64,000 bases of DNA from Vibrio metoecus (GTDB lineage Bacteria; Pseudomonadota; Gammaproteobacteria; Enterobacterales; Vibrionaceae). Shown piece by piece: positions 40,445 through 49,216 of this stretch. Numbering within the stretch: the first letter of the stretch is position 1; each line of letters starts with the position of its first letter. Below the pieces are notes generated by a model. That model saw nothing but the letters and a program-made list of their open reading frames with translations, did no database searches and was not told the DNA's origin. The position numbers were made by a program, and so were the translations under genes. The stretch covers positions 744,001-808,000 of the forward strand of contig NZ_CP035687.1 in NCBI RefSeq assembly GCF_009665255.1, in the 5' to 3' direction.

Positions 40445-41350
40445 TTATTCGATGACACTCTGCTCAAAATAACGCTTACTGAACTCAATAAACCGCTTTA
40501 AGCGTACCGGTTGATATTTGTCTTTATGGTAGATGAGGGAAAACTCAACGCTCGGGATATGCCAATCCTGAAACACTTCGACCAGCTCGCCGCGGGCGAC
40601 CTCTTGGTGGCAGTAGAAAGTGGGTACGCGAATGATGCCGTTATGCGCCAATGCTGCTCGAACTAACACTCGGCCGTTTTTACACTGTAAATCTCCATCG
40701 ACTGGCACATCGAGAGTTTGTTTCGTCTCTTTGTGTTGGTAGCTCCAACGTTTTACCGAACCGGTTAAGCAGCGATGCTCGGCGAGCTGCTTGGGATGTT
40801 GAGGTTGACCACACTGCGTAAAGTACGTAGGGCTTGCGAGCGTGCTCATGCGGATTTCGGTGAGTTTCCGCGCCACAAAGCTGGCATCTTCTAATTTGCC
40901 CATCCGAAATGCCACGTCAAAGCCTTCTTCAATCAAATCAACGCGATGACTACTGAAATCAAGGTGAATCCGCACATCGGGGTTTTCCTGCATAAAAGCA
41001 CTGCAAATGTCGGCAATCAACTCTTCCCCAATATGCCCGCCCACACTGTTGATGCGTAGCTCACCGCGCGCTTCTTGCACATCATCTACAGCGGCTAACA
41101 CGGCTTGTTCAATACTGCTCAAGGCTTGTTCGCATTGACGATAGAAGATCTCCCCAGCATCCGTGAGCGAAAGGCTGCGTGTAGTGCGGATGACAAGAGT
41201 GACGCCCATGCTGTTTTCCAACTGGCTCAACTGGCGGGAAACATGTGAGCGAGAAACCTCCAGCTCTTCCGCGGCTTTAGTGAAATTGCCGAGTTTCGCA
41301 ATCAGTACAAAGGCGCGAATGTCGGCCAGATTAAGTTGGTTAAGTTGCAT
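40445..41350 (-). CDS. LysR-family transcriptional regulator
   Basis: About 301 residues from the ATG at 41350 (GGAATT upstream). The longer open frame to 41485 would run across the divergent promoter region and adds no recognisable sequence. The winged HTH is ADIRAFVLIAKLGNFTKAAEELEVSRSHVSRQLSQLENSMGV, and the co-inducer-binding domain covers ~95-300 (LRINSVGGHIGEELIADI). It is transcribed away from a short-chain dehydrogenase gene beginning at 41498, the classic LysR-target layout, so it probably controls that gene. Its inducer is unknown. Confidence 0.92.
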   Translation of the reverse strand: MQLNQLNLADIRAFVLIAKLGNFTKAAEELEVSRSHVSRQLSQLENSMGVTLVIRTTRSLSLTDAGEIFYRQCEQALSSIEQAVLAAVDDVQEARGELRINSVGGHIGEELIADICSAFMQENPDVRIHLDFSSHRVDLIEEGFDVAFRMGKLEDASFVARKLTEIRMSTLASPTYFTQCGQPQHPKQLAEHRCLTGSVKRWSYQHKETKQTLDVPVDGDLQCKNGRVLVRAALAHNGIIRVPTFYCHQEVARGELVEVFQDWHIPSVEFSLIYHKDKYQPVRLKRFIEFSKRYFEQSVIE

Positions 41351-41497
41351 GAGCAATTCCTTACATTTGTCATCATTTGGCAACAGTTTGTGAACCTGTC
41401 GACTATATATCAACAATCTGCTTTCGCCTAGACTGCTCGCATTGCAACGAACTCCTGTGTTCAGGAGAATTTTTCTAAGAATCAATAAGGTAATCCC

Positions 41498-42217
41498 ATG
41501 AAATCATTAGTCGTTATTACAGGTGCAAGTTCTGGTATTGGTGAAGCTATCGCACGCCGTTTCAGTGAAGCGGGTCATCCACTGCTGTTGGTGGCACGCC
41601 GTGTGGAGCGTTTAGAGGCACTGAACCTACCTAATACACTGTGTGAAAAAGTGGATGTGACAGAAGCGGCGACCTTAGTGGTTGCGATTGCGAAAGCAGA
41701 AGCGCTGTATGGCCCTGCGGATCTGCTGGTGAACAATGCCGGTGTCATGCTGCTTGGACAGATTGACACGCAAGAGGCGAATGAATGGAAGCGCATGTTT
41801 GATGTGAATGTGCTAGGTCTGCTCAATGGTATGCACGCCGTGTTGGCTGATATGAAAGATCGCAACCACGGTACGATCGTGAACATCAGTTCTATTGCGG
41901 GTAAGAAAACCTTCCCGAATCATGCTGCTTACTGTGGAACTAAGTTTGCGGTACATGCGATTTCTGAAAACGTGCGTGAGGAAGTGGCCGCTAGCAATGT
42001 ACGTGTGACCACAATTGCTCCAGGAGCGGTAGAAACAGAGCTGCTTTCACACACCACATCAAGCGAAATTAAAGAGGGCTACGATGCTTGGAAAGTGGAT
42101 ATGGGCGGTGTGTTGGCAGCGGATGATGTGGCGCGTGCGGTGCTGTTTGCTTATCAGCAACCACAAAATGTGTGCATTCGTGAGATTGCGTTGGCACCGA
42201 CCAAACAACAACCTTAA
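41498..42217 (+). CDS. Short-chain dehydrogenase/reductase
   Basis: A 239-residue classical SDR. It has the cofactor loop TGASSGIGEAIARRF, NNAGVMLLG, the catalytic Ser in VNISSIAG, and YCGTKFA (Tyr and Lys of YxxxK). ARRVERLE after strand 2 favours NADP(H). It most resembles the clavulanate-dehydrogenase/YdfG-like group acting on small hydroxy acids or ketones; the substrate cannot be named. It is divergent from the LysR gene and ends at a strong terminator. RBS: AATAAGGTAATCCC. Confidence 0.92.
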   Translation: MKSLVVITGASSGIGEAIARRFSEAGHPLLLVARRVERLEALNLPNTLCEKVDVTEAATLVVAIAKAEALYGPADLLVNNAGVMLLGQIDTQEANEWKRMFDVNVLGLLNGMHAVLADMKDRNHGTIVNISSIAGKKTFPNHAAYCGTKFAVHAISENVREEVAASNVRVTTIAPGAVETELLSHTTSSEIKEGYDAWKVDMGGVLAADDVARAVLFAYQQPQNVCIREIALAPTKQQP

Positions 42218-42247
42218 GTTCAATCAAAGGTTTAGAAAATAGTTATG

Positions 42248-42276
42248 GCGATGCCTTATCAGCATCGCTTTTTTTA
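42248..42276 (+). terminator. Terminator after the SDR gene
   Basis: GCGATGC (42248-42254) pairs with GCATCGC (42262-42268) followed by seven further T. Confidence 0.92.
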
Positions 42277-42404
42277 TGGTCGGATCCTTTGCGCAACAGT
42301 GATCTGCCCACTACACTGAATGGTGTAGTTTCATATCAAAATAACAATGTTCGTTGGCATTTATTACGTCTTTTTTTCGAGACAGAAAGTCTCATGGACC
42401 CTAT

Positions 42405-44717
42405 ATGAAAATTGCTAATCGAATAGTGTTATCTATGACTCTTGTTGCCACCATTGCTGTAATTTTCGTGGGAGAATGGATCGGCTGGAGTGCATCTAAT
42501 CTTGCTGAAAAAGCCTTGTATAATCGGGCTACTGAGCAATTGGTCTCTGTTCGCCAAACCAAAAAAAGTGAAATTGAACGCTATCTACAACAGATATCGG
42601 GTCAACTGATTACCTTGGCGCATATGGTGTCAACGGTTGATGCTATGAACGGATTGAGTGAAGCGTATCAACAGTATCCGATTGAACAAGTGCCAACCCA
42701 ATCTTTGGATAAGCTACAAAACTATTATGCTGCGCAGTTTGGTCAAAAATACCAAAAGCTGAATGACGGCCGAGATGCAGCATTTGACCGCCGTTTACAA
42801 CAGTTATCACCGATCAGCAAAGCGCTACAGTCACGCTATATTGCGGAGAATCCGAATCCACTGGGAGCGAAAGATGCTTGGGTGAGTGATGCCTTAGGCA
42901 CTTCTTATGACGGTTTACATGGAAAATATCACCCAAGTTTCAAAAAATACCTTGAGCAATTCGGCTTGTATGACGTTTTCTTGATCGATAACGCAGGCGA
43001 CGTTGTGTATAGCGTGTTCAAAGAGCTTGATTTTGCAACCAATTTGAAAACGGGCCCTTACAGAGATTCTGGGTTAGCGCGTGCTTATGTTAAAGCTGAA
43101 ACTCTCGCTGACAGCCAATATTATCTAGATGACTTCGCACCTTATTATCCTTCTTATGAAGCGGCAGCCTCTTTTATCGCAACCCCGATTTTCGACAATG
43201 GTCAACGGATTGGTGTGCTGGCTTTTCAAATGCCAGTTGATGAAATTAACCACATCATGACCTTTAATAATCAATGGCTTGAAAATGGTTTAGGTCGCAC
43301 TGGTGAAAGCTATTTGGTTGGCGGCGATGGTTTGATTCGTAGCCAACCCCGTCAATTATTGGAAGATGCGTCAGCGTTTATGAATACACTGAACGCGATG
43401 AAACTCAATAAAGACGTCATCAGCCAAATTCGTAGCAAAGGGTTGGCAATTGGTGTTATGCCGATTCGCAGTGAAGGTGTGGATAAAGGGCTTCGGGGGG
43501 AAAATGGTGTGGTGCACCATACCAACTCGGTGGGCATCGATATGCTAACCGCATTCAGCCCGATTAATGCACTGGGTCAATCTTGGGTATTGATTACAGA
43601 AATGCGGGCTCAAGAGGCGCTGGTTGACATTGTCGCGCTGAACCATGATGTGACAATTAAAGCTGCGTTAGCCATTGTGGTGTCAGCGTTAGTGGCGGCG
43701 ATCGCGGCTCTAGTTTTAGGGAAAAACATCTCTCGTCCGATTTTACGTTCAATCCGTGATGTGCAAAACATCAGCGAAAATAATGATTTAACCGGAAGGT
43801 TGGAAGAGCAAGGCAGCGATGAAATTAGGCAACTTGCGCAAGCGTTCAATCGACTTTTTGAACAGTTGCAAGAGACGATCCGCCAATTTGCTCAGGCGAC
43901 GGAAAAGCTCAATTCGAACACGCAAGTCATTTCAAACAACATGACGCATGCCCGAAGTGCGGTGGCGGATCAGCATGAGCGCACAGAATCGGTAGTGACG
44001 GCAGTGAATGAAATGAGTGCATCCATTGCAGAGGTTTCGCAGTTTGCATTACGTGCTGCAGAGTTTGTACAAGAAGCCAATGATAAAGGCCAAACAGGCG
44101 TCTCGGTGGGTGATGAGCTGTCACGCGATATGAGTTCGATCAACCAGCAGATGTCCTCCGCGGTTGAAGCCATTGGTCGTTTGAACCATGAGAGCCAATC
44201 GATCGCGTCGGTATTGGATGTGATTCAAGCGATTGCAGAACAAACCAACTTGTTAGCGTTAAATGCGGCGATTGAAGCAGCACGAGCGGGTGAACAAGGC
44301 CGTGGTTTTGCGGTGGTGGCAGATGAAGTGCGTAACCTTGCCTCCAAAACGCATACTTCCACAGAAGAAATTCGGCAGAAAATCGAACGCTTACAGCGTG
44401 AAACACAGGCGGTGGTGAGCTCGATTCAAAGTGCTAACCAAAATGTTTCTCGCGGCGTGTCATCTTGTAACAGCAATACGGATATGCTCAAACAGATCGT
44501 AGGGATGATCAATGAACTCAATGATATGAACATCCAAATTGCAACCGCGACCGATGAACAACGGGAAGTGACTGAAGAGATCAATACCAACATCACATCA
44601 ATTTCTGATGTGTCATCGAGCGTCTCTCAACAAGTGGGACATGTGGATGAAATTGTTGGTGAGCTTGCACAAGAAGCGCAAAACCTCAGGAAACGGGTAG
44701 GACAGTTCCGCTATTAA
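42405..44717 (+). CDS. Methyl-accepting chemotaxis protein with large periplasmic sensor
   Basis: About 770 residues from the ATG at 42405; the frame is open back to a TTG at 42354, but the ATG begins directly at the first membrane helix. TM1 is ~7-30. A long (about 380-residue) periplasmic domain follows with helical then Cache-like parts (ATPIFDNGQRIGVLAFQMPVDEIN, GRTGESYLVGGDGLIRSQ). TM2 is ~430-450 (IKAALAIVVSALVAAIAALVLG), then HAMP (ISRPILRSIRDVQNISENNDLTGRL) and a signalling domain with AEQTNLLALNAAIEAARAGEQ. The sensor is larger than simple dCache domains and resembles helical-bimodular-type receptors; the ligand is unknown. It lies isolated between two regulator/enzyme pairs. Confidence 0.92.
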   Translation: MKIANRIVLSMTLVATIAVIFVGEWIGWSASNLAEKALYNRATEQLVSVRQTKKSEIERYLQQISGQLITLAHMVSTVDAMNGLSEAYQQYPIEQVPTQSLDKLQNYYAAQFGQKYQKLNDGRDAAFDRRLQQLSPISKALQSRYIAENPNPLGAKDAWVSDALGTSYDGLHGKYHPSFKKYLEQFGLYDVFLIDNAGDVVYSVFKELDFATNLKTGPYRDSGLARAYVKAETLADSQYYLDDFAPYYPSYEAAASFIATPIFDNGQRIGVLAFQMPVDEINHIMTFNNQWLENGLGRTGESYLVGGDGLIRSQPRQLLEDASAFMNTLNAMKLNKDVISQIRSKGLAIGVMPIRSEGVDKGLRGENGVVHHTNSVGIDMLTAFSPINALGQSWVLITEMRAQEALVDIVALNHDVTIKAALAIVVSALVAAIAALVLGKNISRPILRSIRDVQNISENNDLTGRLEEQGSDEIRQLAQAFNRLFEQLQETIRQFAQATEKLNSNTQVISNNMTHARSAVADQHERTESVVTAVNEMSASIAEVSQFALRAAEFVQEANDKGQTGVSVGDELSRDMSSINQQMSSAVEAIGRLNHESQSIASVLDVIQAIAEQTNLLALNAAIEAARAGEQGRGFAVVADEVRNLASKTHTSTEEIRQKIERLQRETQAVVSSIQSANQNVSRGVSSCNSNTDMLKQIVGMINELNDMNIQIATATDEQREVTEEINTNITSISDVSSSVSQQVGHVDEIVGELAQEAQNLRKRVGQFRY

Positions 44718-44729
44718 TCCTTAGAAAGC

Positions 44730-44758
44730 ATCCCCGATTGAATCGGGGATTGGCTTTT
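44730..44758. terminator. Terminator between MCP and convergent LysR gene
   Basis: ATCCCCGATT (44730-44739) pairs with AATCGGGGAT (44741-44750), followed by TGGCTTTT. The right end touches the stop of the minus-strand LysR gene. Confidence 0.85.
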
Positions 44759-45647
44759 ATGGCCACAGCAAATCTTCTTGCCAACGCTCGGCGAGAAAAT
44801 CAATAAACTGTCTGACCAAAGGTGTCTGGTAACTGCGCGACAGATACACCGCCCAGATAGAACTGCTTGGCAGATAATAGTCCGGCAGTAACGCTTGCAG
44901 TTGTCCAGCTTGCAACAGCGGATTGGCCAAATCACAGGGAAGACGAATGATCCCTTTATGATTTAATGCGGCGCGGCATAAGGTACCCATATCATTGGCG
45001 CGAATATTACCATTCACCAAAACGCTAAACTGCTCGTTATTTTTTACGAAATCCCATTTATTGCCACTGATATGCACTAGGCAGTTATGGTGTGCCAAAT
45101 CTTGTGGCAGTTCGATAGGCGCATGTTGTGCCAGATATTCCTGAGTGGCACACACCACCATGCCGACTTCAAGCAAGCGACGCGCAATCAAATTTTCATC
45201 GGGCTGCTGCGTAAAGCGCAGCGCGATATCGACGCGTTCATCGACCAATTGTGAAAAACGATCGGAGGCAAGCACATCAAAATGAACTTGTGGATGCAGG
45301 TCGGTAAAGGCGATCACCGCATCCAGCAGCATGTTTTGCGTGAGACCTATCGGTGCAGAAATACGAATGCTGCCGCGTAATGCTCCTGATTGCTCCAGTG
45401 CGCGCATTTCCAGCTCCATGGTCTGATGGAGAATTTGCTCACAGCGTTGTAGTGCCTCCTCACCCGCTGCGGTGAGGCTGACTCGGCGTGTCGTGCGATG
45501 CAACAAGCGCTGCTTAAGCCAATCCTCAATCTCTTGAACATGGCGCGATACCTGTAAGCGGCTGAGGTTTAGGTTATCCGCTGCTTGGGTAAAACTGGCG
45601 GTATTGGCGACTTCAATAAAGCTGCGCATGGCAGTTAGGCGATCCAT
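44757..45647 (-). CDS. LysR-family transcriptional regulator
   Basis: About 296 residues from the ATG at 45647 with GAGAG in front; the frame is open 11 codons further. The HTH is MRSFIEVANTASFTQAADNLNLSRLQVSRHVQEIEDWL, and the ligand domain opens LRGSIRISAPIGLTQNMLLDAVIAF. The protein closely follows the pattern of the LysR group that regulates divergent oxidoreductases. The next gene on the other strand, starting at 45780, encodes an NAD(P)-binding protein and is the likely target. Confidence 0.92.
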   Translation of the reverse strand: MDRLTAMRSFIEVANTASFTQAADNLNLSRLQVSRHVQEIEDWLKQRLLHRTTRRVSLTAAGEEALQRCEQILHQTMELEMRALEQSGALRGSIRISAPIGLTQNMLLDAVIAFTDLHPQVHFDVLASDRFSQLVDERVDIALRFTQQPDENLIARRLLEVGMVVCATQEYLAQHAPIELPQDLAHHNCLVHISGNKWDFVKNNEQFSVLVNGNIRANDMGTLCRAALNHKGIIRLPCDLANPLLQAGQLQALLPDYYLPSSSIWAVYLSRSYQTPLVRQFIDFLAERWQEDLLWP

Positions 45648-45779
45648 AAGTGCTCTCATTTGCAAACTAACTAGATACAATGTACATCATTTTTGCGCAT
45701 TTATCGCTCGCGATGCGACAAACTATACTTATCCTCGTTGAACACACTCATCTAAATAGATTCAAGAGGAAGGTAAAAA

Positions 45780-46418
45780 ATGAAAGTAGCAATTCTAGGT
45801 GCATCTGGTTGGATTGGTAGTCATTTAGCGGCTGAAGCGAAAATGCGCGGACATGAAGTGGTTGCTGTCGTTCGTGACCCAGCCAAAGTCACCCTCAAAG
45901 GGGTAGCGGTACAGCAACTGGATATCCTAAACCCAGAGAGCTCACTCAAATCTGTGCTGGAAGGCGTGGATGCTGTGATTGCTTCTATCGGCGGTCGTGC
46001 TGCAGGCAACCATGAAATGGTCGCGAAAACTGCGCAGCGTCTACTCAATGAGCTGCCACAAGCTGGCGTTGCTCGTTTATTGTGGGTTGGTGGTGCGGGT
46101 TCTTTGGAAGTGGCTCCAGGCGTGAAATTAGTCACCGTTCCGGGTTTCCCAGAAGAGTACAAAGGTGAAGCTCTAGCACAAGGCGAAGCGTTGGAAGTTT
46201 TCCGCGCAAGCAACAGCGATGTGAACTGGACTTTCGTAAGCCCAGCGGCCGAAATTTTCCCTGGTGATAAACAAGGCCAATACCGGGTGGGTGGCGATCA
46301 ACTGCTGACCGACAGCGAAGGCAACAGCCGTATTTCGGTGGCAGATTATGCGGTTGCGCTGATTGATGAGCTGGAATACGCAGAGCATCCTCGCCAACGC
46401 ATTGGTGTGGCGTACTAA
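45780..46418 (+). CDS. NAD(P)-binding Rossmann-fold (atypical SDR/NmrA-like) protein
   Basis: A 212-residue protein. It opens with the dinucleotide-binding motif MKVAILGASGWIGSHLAAEA, continues with AVVRDPAKV and DAVIASIGG, and has a C-terminal DYAVALIDELE typical of the NAD(P)H-binding family that includes YwnB/BVR-B-like proteins. It probably reduces a small substrate or senses redox cofactor ratio; no catalytic Tyr-x3-Lys is seen, as usual in this subgroup. GAGGAAGG precedes the ATG. It is divergent from a LysR gene and terminated by a hairpin. Confidence 0.87.
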   Translation: MKVAILGASGWIGSHLAAEAKMRGHEVVAVVRDPAKVTLKGVAVQQLDILNPESSLKSVLEGVDAVIASIGGRAAGNHEMVAKTAQRLLNELPQAGVARLLWVGGAGSLEVAPGVKLVTVPGFPEEYKGEALAQGEALEVFRASNSDVNWTFVSPAAEIFPGDKQGQYRVGGDQLLTDSEGNSRISVADYAVALIDELEYAEHPRQRIGVAY

Positions 46419-46445
46419 TCCACACAAGCGGTTTAATCATTGGAT

Positions 46446-46481
46446 AACTCAGGAAGGTGCGCGGCATCTTTCTGAGTTTTG
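46446..46481. terminator. Terminator between convergent genes
   Basis: AACTCAGGAAG (46446-46456) pairs, with one mismatch, with CTTTCTGAGTT (46468-46478), followed by TTT. Confidence 0.75.
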
Positions 46482-46493
46482 CTATTTCGGCGT

Positions 46494-47435
46494 TTACCTC
46501 TGAGAGGGCGAAGTAAACCGCCGTCGAAACTCACTTGGGGTTAACCCCATGATTTTAGAAAATGTTTTTCGACAAGCTCCCGCATCGTCATAACCGACTT
46601 GGTGAGCAATCCATTCAAAAGAGTGGGTGGAGGATTCCAACCAATCACACACTTTTTGGATGCGTAAACGCTGCAAATACTGGATCGGATTGTAGCCTAC
46701 GGCTTTTATAAACCGTCGCTGTAAAGTGCGTGGTGTGACATGAGCTTGTGCGGCTAACTCACTGATGCTGTGTGATTGGTGATAGTGATCATGCAACCAA
46801 TGTTGAAGTTGGAGAACCACATCATCACCGTGCAGCATACTCGGTGAAAATTGCTGGTAATAACGTTGCTCACGAGCTCCGGTATCAATCACCAAAAGCT
46901 TACCTACCTGACGCATGATGGCAGGAGAGGTAAATTGTGCGACTAACTCCAGCCCCAAATCCACCCAAGACATCATGCCTCCTGCGGTAATGATATCGCC
47001 TTGGTTAATCAGAATTTCGTCACTCTTTAACGTTACGTCTGGGAAGCGTTGTGAAAAAATTTGTGCCAATCCCCAATGCGTGGTCACACTTTTTTGGCGC
47101 AGTAATCCTGCGGCAGCCAGTAGAAAAACCCCTGCACATGCCGCACTAAGCAGGGCTCCTTTTTGATGTTGCCAAGTCAGCCAATCAAGTAAATTTTCCG
47201 AGAATGCTATGCTTTCAATCTGATCACGGCTTGGCGGTAAAACGATGGCGGCATAAGACTGCTCAAGCAAAGCAGAGTGAGCATTTGGCCACTCCACAAT
47301 CTGGCTTTCAAACTTAAATGTTTGATTAAGCTCTTGGCTGGCGCGGTTCGCCATCCAGAACATTTCATCCAAGCCATGAACCGCGGAGAGTAAACAACCC
47401 GGATAAGCCACAATAGCGATTGATATAGAAGTCAT
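46494..47435 (-). CDS. GlxA-type AraC-family regulator with DJ-1/PfpI-like domain
   Basis: A 313-residue protein. Residues 1-175 form a DJ-1/PfpI (class I amidotransferase-like) domain with the nucleophile-elbow sequence LSAACAGVFLLAAAG. Residues ~205-310 form an AraC DNA-binding domain (HSISELAAQAHVTPRTLQRRF and FEWIAHQVGYDDAGACRKTF, ending GLTPSEFRRRF). GlxA-type regulators respond to small nitrogenous metabolites. It is divergent, with a 101-bp gap, from an isochorismatase-like hydrolase gene, which is the probable target. Confidence 0.92.
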   Translation of the reverse strand: MTSISIAIVAYPGCLLSAVHGLDEMFWMANRASQELNQTFKFESQIVEWPNAHSALLEQSYAAIVLPPSRDQIESIAFSENLLDWLTWQHQKGALLSAACAGVFLLAAAGLLRQKSVTTHWGLAQIFSQRFPDVTLKSDEILINQGDIITAGGMMSWVDLGLELVAQFTSPAIMRQVGKLLVIDTGAREQRYYQQFSPSMLHGDDVVLQLQHWLHDHYHQSHSISELAAQAHVTPRTLQRRFIKAVGYNPIQYLQRLRIQKVCDWLESSTHSFEWIAHQVGYDDAGACRKTFSKIMGLTPSEFRRRFTSPSQR

Positions 47436-47536
47436 CGATGTTTTGTCGTTTTTGAACCGTAAAGTGTCATTTTAGACTCTGCAGCGTAAGAAGAAAAACC
47501 GAGAAAATACGCCATAGATTCACTAAGGAGAACACT

Positions 47537-48073
47537 ATGAACTCATCTGCACTGATTATCATCGATATTCAAAATGACTATTTCCCCAATGGCTTGTACC
47601 CACAATGGCAAGCGGAGCAAGTGCTCGATAACACTTTACAAGCGGTCGATATCGCGCAACGCCATCAAATGCCGATTATTCTTGTGCAGCATATTGCTGA
47701 TCCAAAGCTAGGTAGCGCGCCATTTTTTAATGCTAATACCGAGGGGGCAGAGTTGCATCCTAAATTAGTTGCAGCCGCTCCAGAAGGGATTGTGGTGGTC
47801 AAGGCACACGCTGATAGCTTTCTAAATACCGATTTAGCCGAGTATTTGCAGCGCTTTGGCGTGCGCCAACTCTATTTGTGTGGAATGATGACCCAAAACT
47901 GTGTCACCCACACGGCTCTCTCTCCACAAGTCGCGCCATATCAAGTTCGAGTGTTCCCACAAGCCTGCAGCTCAGTGGATGCGATGGTGCATGGTATTGC
48001 TTTACGCGCTTTGTCCGATCGTGTCGCTATGCTGAGTCTTGATGATTTTGCAACGGAAGTGGCGGCACGTTAA
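47537..48073 (+). CDS. Isochorismatase-like cysteine hydrolase
   Basis: A 178-residue hydrolase of the isochorismatase/nicotinamidase superfamily. The catalytic triad is visible: Asp10 in LIIIDIQNDYF, Lys in VVVKAHADSF and Cys in CGMMTQNCVTHTA. Members hydrolyse amides or enol ethers; the exact substrate is not evident. CTAAGGAG gives a strong RBS. It is the first gene of a two-gene unit with a rhodanese-like gene 47 nt downstream and is divergent from a GlxA-type regulator. Confidence 0.92.
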   Translation: MNSSALIIIDIQNDYFPNGLYPQWQAEQVLDNTLQAVDIAQRHQMPIILVQHIADPKLGSAPFFNANTEGAELHPKLVAAAPEGIVVVKAHADSFLNTDLAEYLQRFGVRQLYLCGMMTQNCVTHTALSPQVAPYQVRVFPQACSSVDAMVHGIALRALSDRVAMLSLDDFATEVAAR

Positions 48074-48120
48074 CCGCTGTGGCACACTGCATGCTCATTA
48101 AACCGACAAGGAGAAGTCGA

Positions 48121-48516
48121 ATGTCTAGTGCCGTATCTCGTGTGCCCGCAGCGTCCAGTGCCGATGCTCTGGCGCATTTTGAAGCGTTGTTGCAGTTTGA
48201 AACCGATTGTTGGGACGTGCACCACGCGATCACCAATGAAAGACAAGATTTTGTGTTACTCGATGTCCGTGGTGAAGCACTGTATGCCGAAGGACATGTT
48301 CCGTGCGCTATCAGTCTGCCGCACTCACGCCTGAATGAAAAAACCTTAGCCGATTACCCTATGGACACACTGTTTGTGGTCTATTGCGCGGGGCCTCACT
48401 GTAATGGCACTGAAAAAGCGGCGATTCGCTTAGCCAAATTAGGTCGCCCAGTGAAGAAAATGATTGGTGGCGTTACTGGTTGGTTGGACGAAGGTTTTAC
48501 GTTGGTCACTGAGTAG
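48121..48516 (+). CDS. Rhodanese-domain protein
   Basis: A 131-residue single rhodanese domain starting at the ATG at 48121 (AAGGAG upstream); a longer frame to 48079 has no RBS. It has VLLDVRGEALYAEGHVPCAISLPH and the active-site Cys89 at the start of the loop CAGPHCNGTEKA. This loop is longer than a CxxGxR sulfurtransferase loop, so the substrate may not be thiosulfate. The C-terminus is GGVTGWLDEGF. Co-transcribed with the isochorismatase-like hydrolase; the joint pathway is unknown. Confidence 0.9.
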   Translation: MSSAVSRVPAASSADALAHFEALLQFETDCWDVHHAITNERQDFVLLDVRGEALYAEGHVPCAISLPHSRLNEKTLADYPMDTLFVVYCAGPHCNGTEKAAIRLAKLGRPVKKMIGGVTGWLDEGFTLVTE

Positions 48517-48554
48517 TTTGCTTCGACACTCCAGCATATGGATGCCACTAAGAT

Positions 48555-48592
48555 AAGCGGTCGCCTTTGCAAGCGATCGCTTGTGTTTTTAT
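48555..48592 (+). terminator. Terminator after the rhodanese gene
   Basis: AAGCGGTCGC (48555-48564) pairs, with one G-T pair, with GCGATCGCTT (48573-48582), followed by GTGTTTTT. Confidence 0.78.
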
Positions 48593-49086
48593 TCTGCCAG
48601 CAGAATTTTTTTTAAAAGCTGCCCCAGTTGTTTTCTTTCTTGCTCAGTAAGCACACTCAGCATGCCATCCACATTAGCAACATGAGCATTCAGGGCTTGA
48701 TCGACTAACTCTATTCCTTGTTCTGTTAAGGTGACTTTACAGCTTCGTCTGTCTTGTTCACTCGCGACGCGTTGCACCAAACCTCGTTGCACTAGTTGTT
48801 CAATTCGGGTGCTGATTGCGCCGGAAGAAAGCATCAAGGTTTGGTATAGCTCGGTTGGGGTGATCTCTCGGTCATTACGGCGGATAGTCGCTAAAATATC
48901 AAATTCAATGCAGCTTAATCCAAACCCATCAAACACTTGATCTAACTTGGTTTTCCAGATCCCATTTGTTTGGCGTAATCGACCCACGACCCCCATCGAT
49001 GAGCAATCCAGATCCGGCCTGACACTGCGCCATTGCGCAAGAATGGCATCCACTTTGTCATTTGGCATAGTGTTTTCTGATGACAT
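48589..49086 (-). CDS. MarR-family transcriptional regulator
   Basis: A 165-residue winged-helix regulator. FGLSCIEFDILATIRRNDREITPTELYQTLMLSSGAISTRIEQLVQRGLVQR is the MarR DNA-binding region, followed by the beta wing SEQDRRSCKVTLTEQG. GGGGAGC precedes the ATG. It is divergent from an EamA-family exporter gene, and two palindromes lie between them; MarR proteins usually repress such a divergent transporter and themselves until a ligand binds. The ligand is unknown. Confidence 0.94.
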   Translation of the reverse strand: MSSENTMPNDKVDAILAQWRSVRPDLDCSSMGVVGRLRQTNGIWKTKLDQVFDGFGLSCIEFDILATIRRNDREITPTELYQTLMLSSGAISTRIEQLVQRGLVQRVASEQDRRSCKVTLTEQGIELVDQALNAHVANVDGMLSVLTEQERKQLGQLLKKILLAE

Positions 49087-49104
49087 GATATCGCTCCCCT
49101 AAAA

Positions 49105-49122
49105 TATCTTTTCAAAAAGATA
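49105..49122. promoter_or_regulatory. Palindromic operator candidate 1 for the MarR regulator
   Basis: TATCTTTTCAAAAAGATA is a perfect 8-2-8 palindrome located 18 bp before the marR start codon. It shares its core with the second palindrome 50 bp away, as expected for a regulator bound at both divergent promoters. Confidence 0.75.
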
Positions 49123-49155
49123 CTTGATCGAAAACCATTTCTCCATTATTTTCTA

Positions 49156-49183
49156 AAAAGTATCTTTTTCAAGAGATACTTTT
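49156..49183. promoter_or_regulatory. Palindromic operator candidate 2 for the MarR regulator
   Basis: AAAAGTATCT (49156-49165) and AGATACTTTT (49174-49183) are exact inverted repeats with spacer TTTTCAAG. The centre repeats the TATCTTTTxCAAxAGATA core of candidate 1. It lies 33 bp before the EamA transporter start, where binding would block its promoter. Confidence 0.78.
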
Positions 49184-49216
49184 GTCGAAGAAAAATTCCA
49201 CTATATAGGGTAAATA

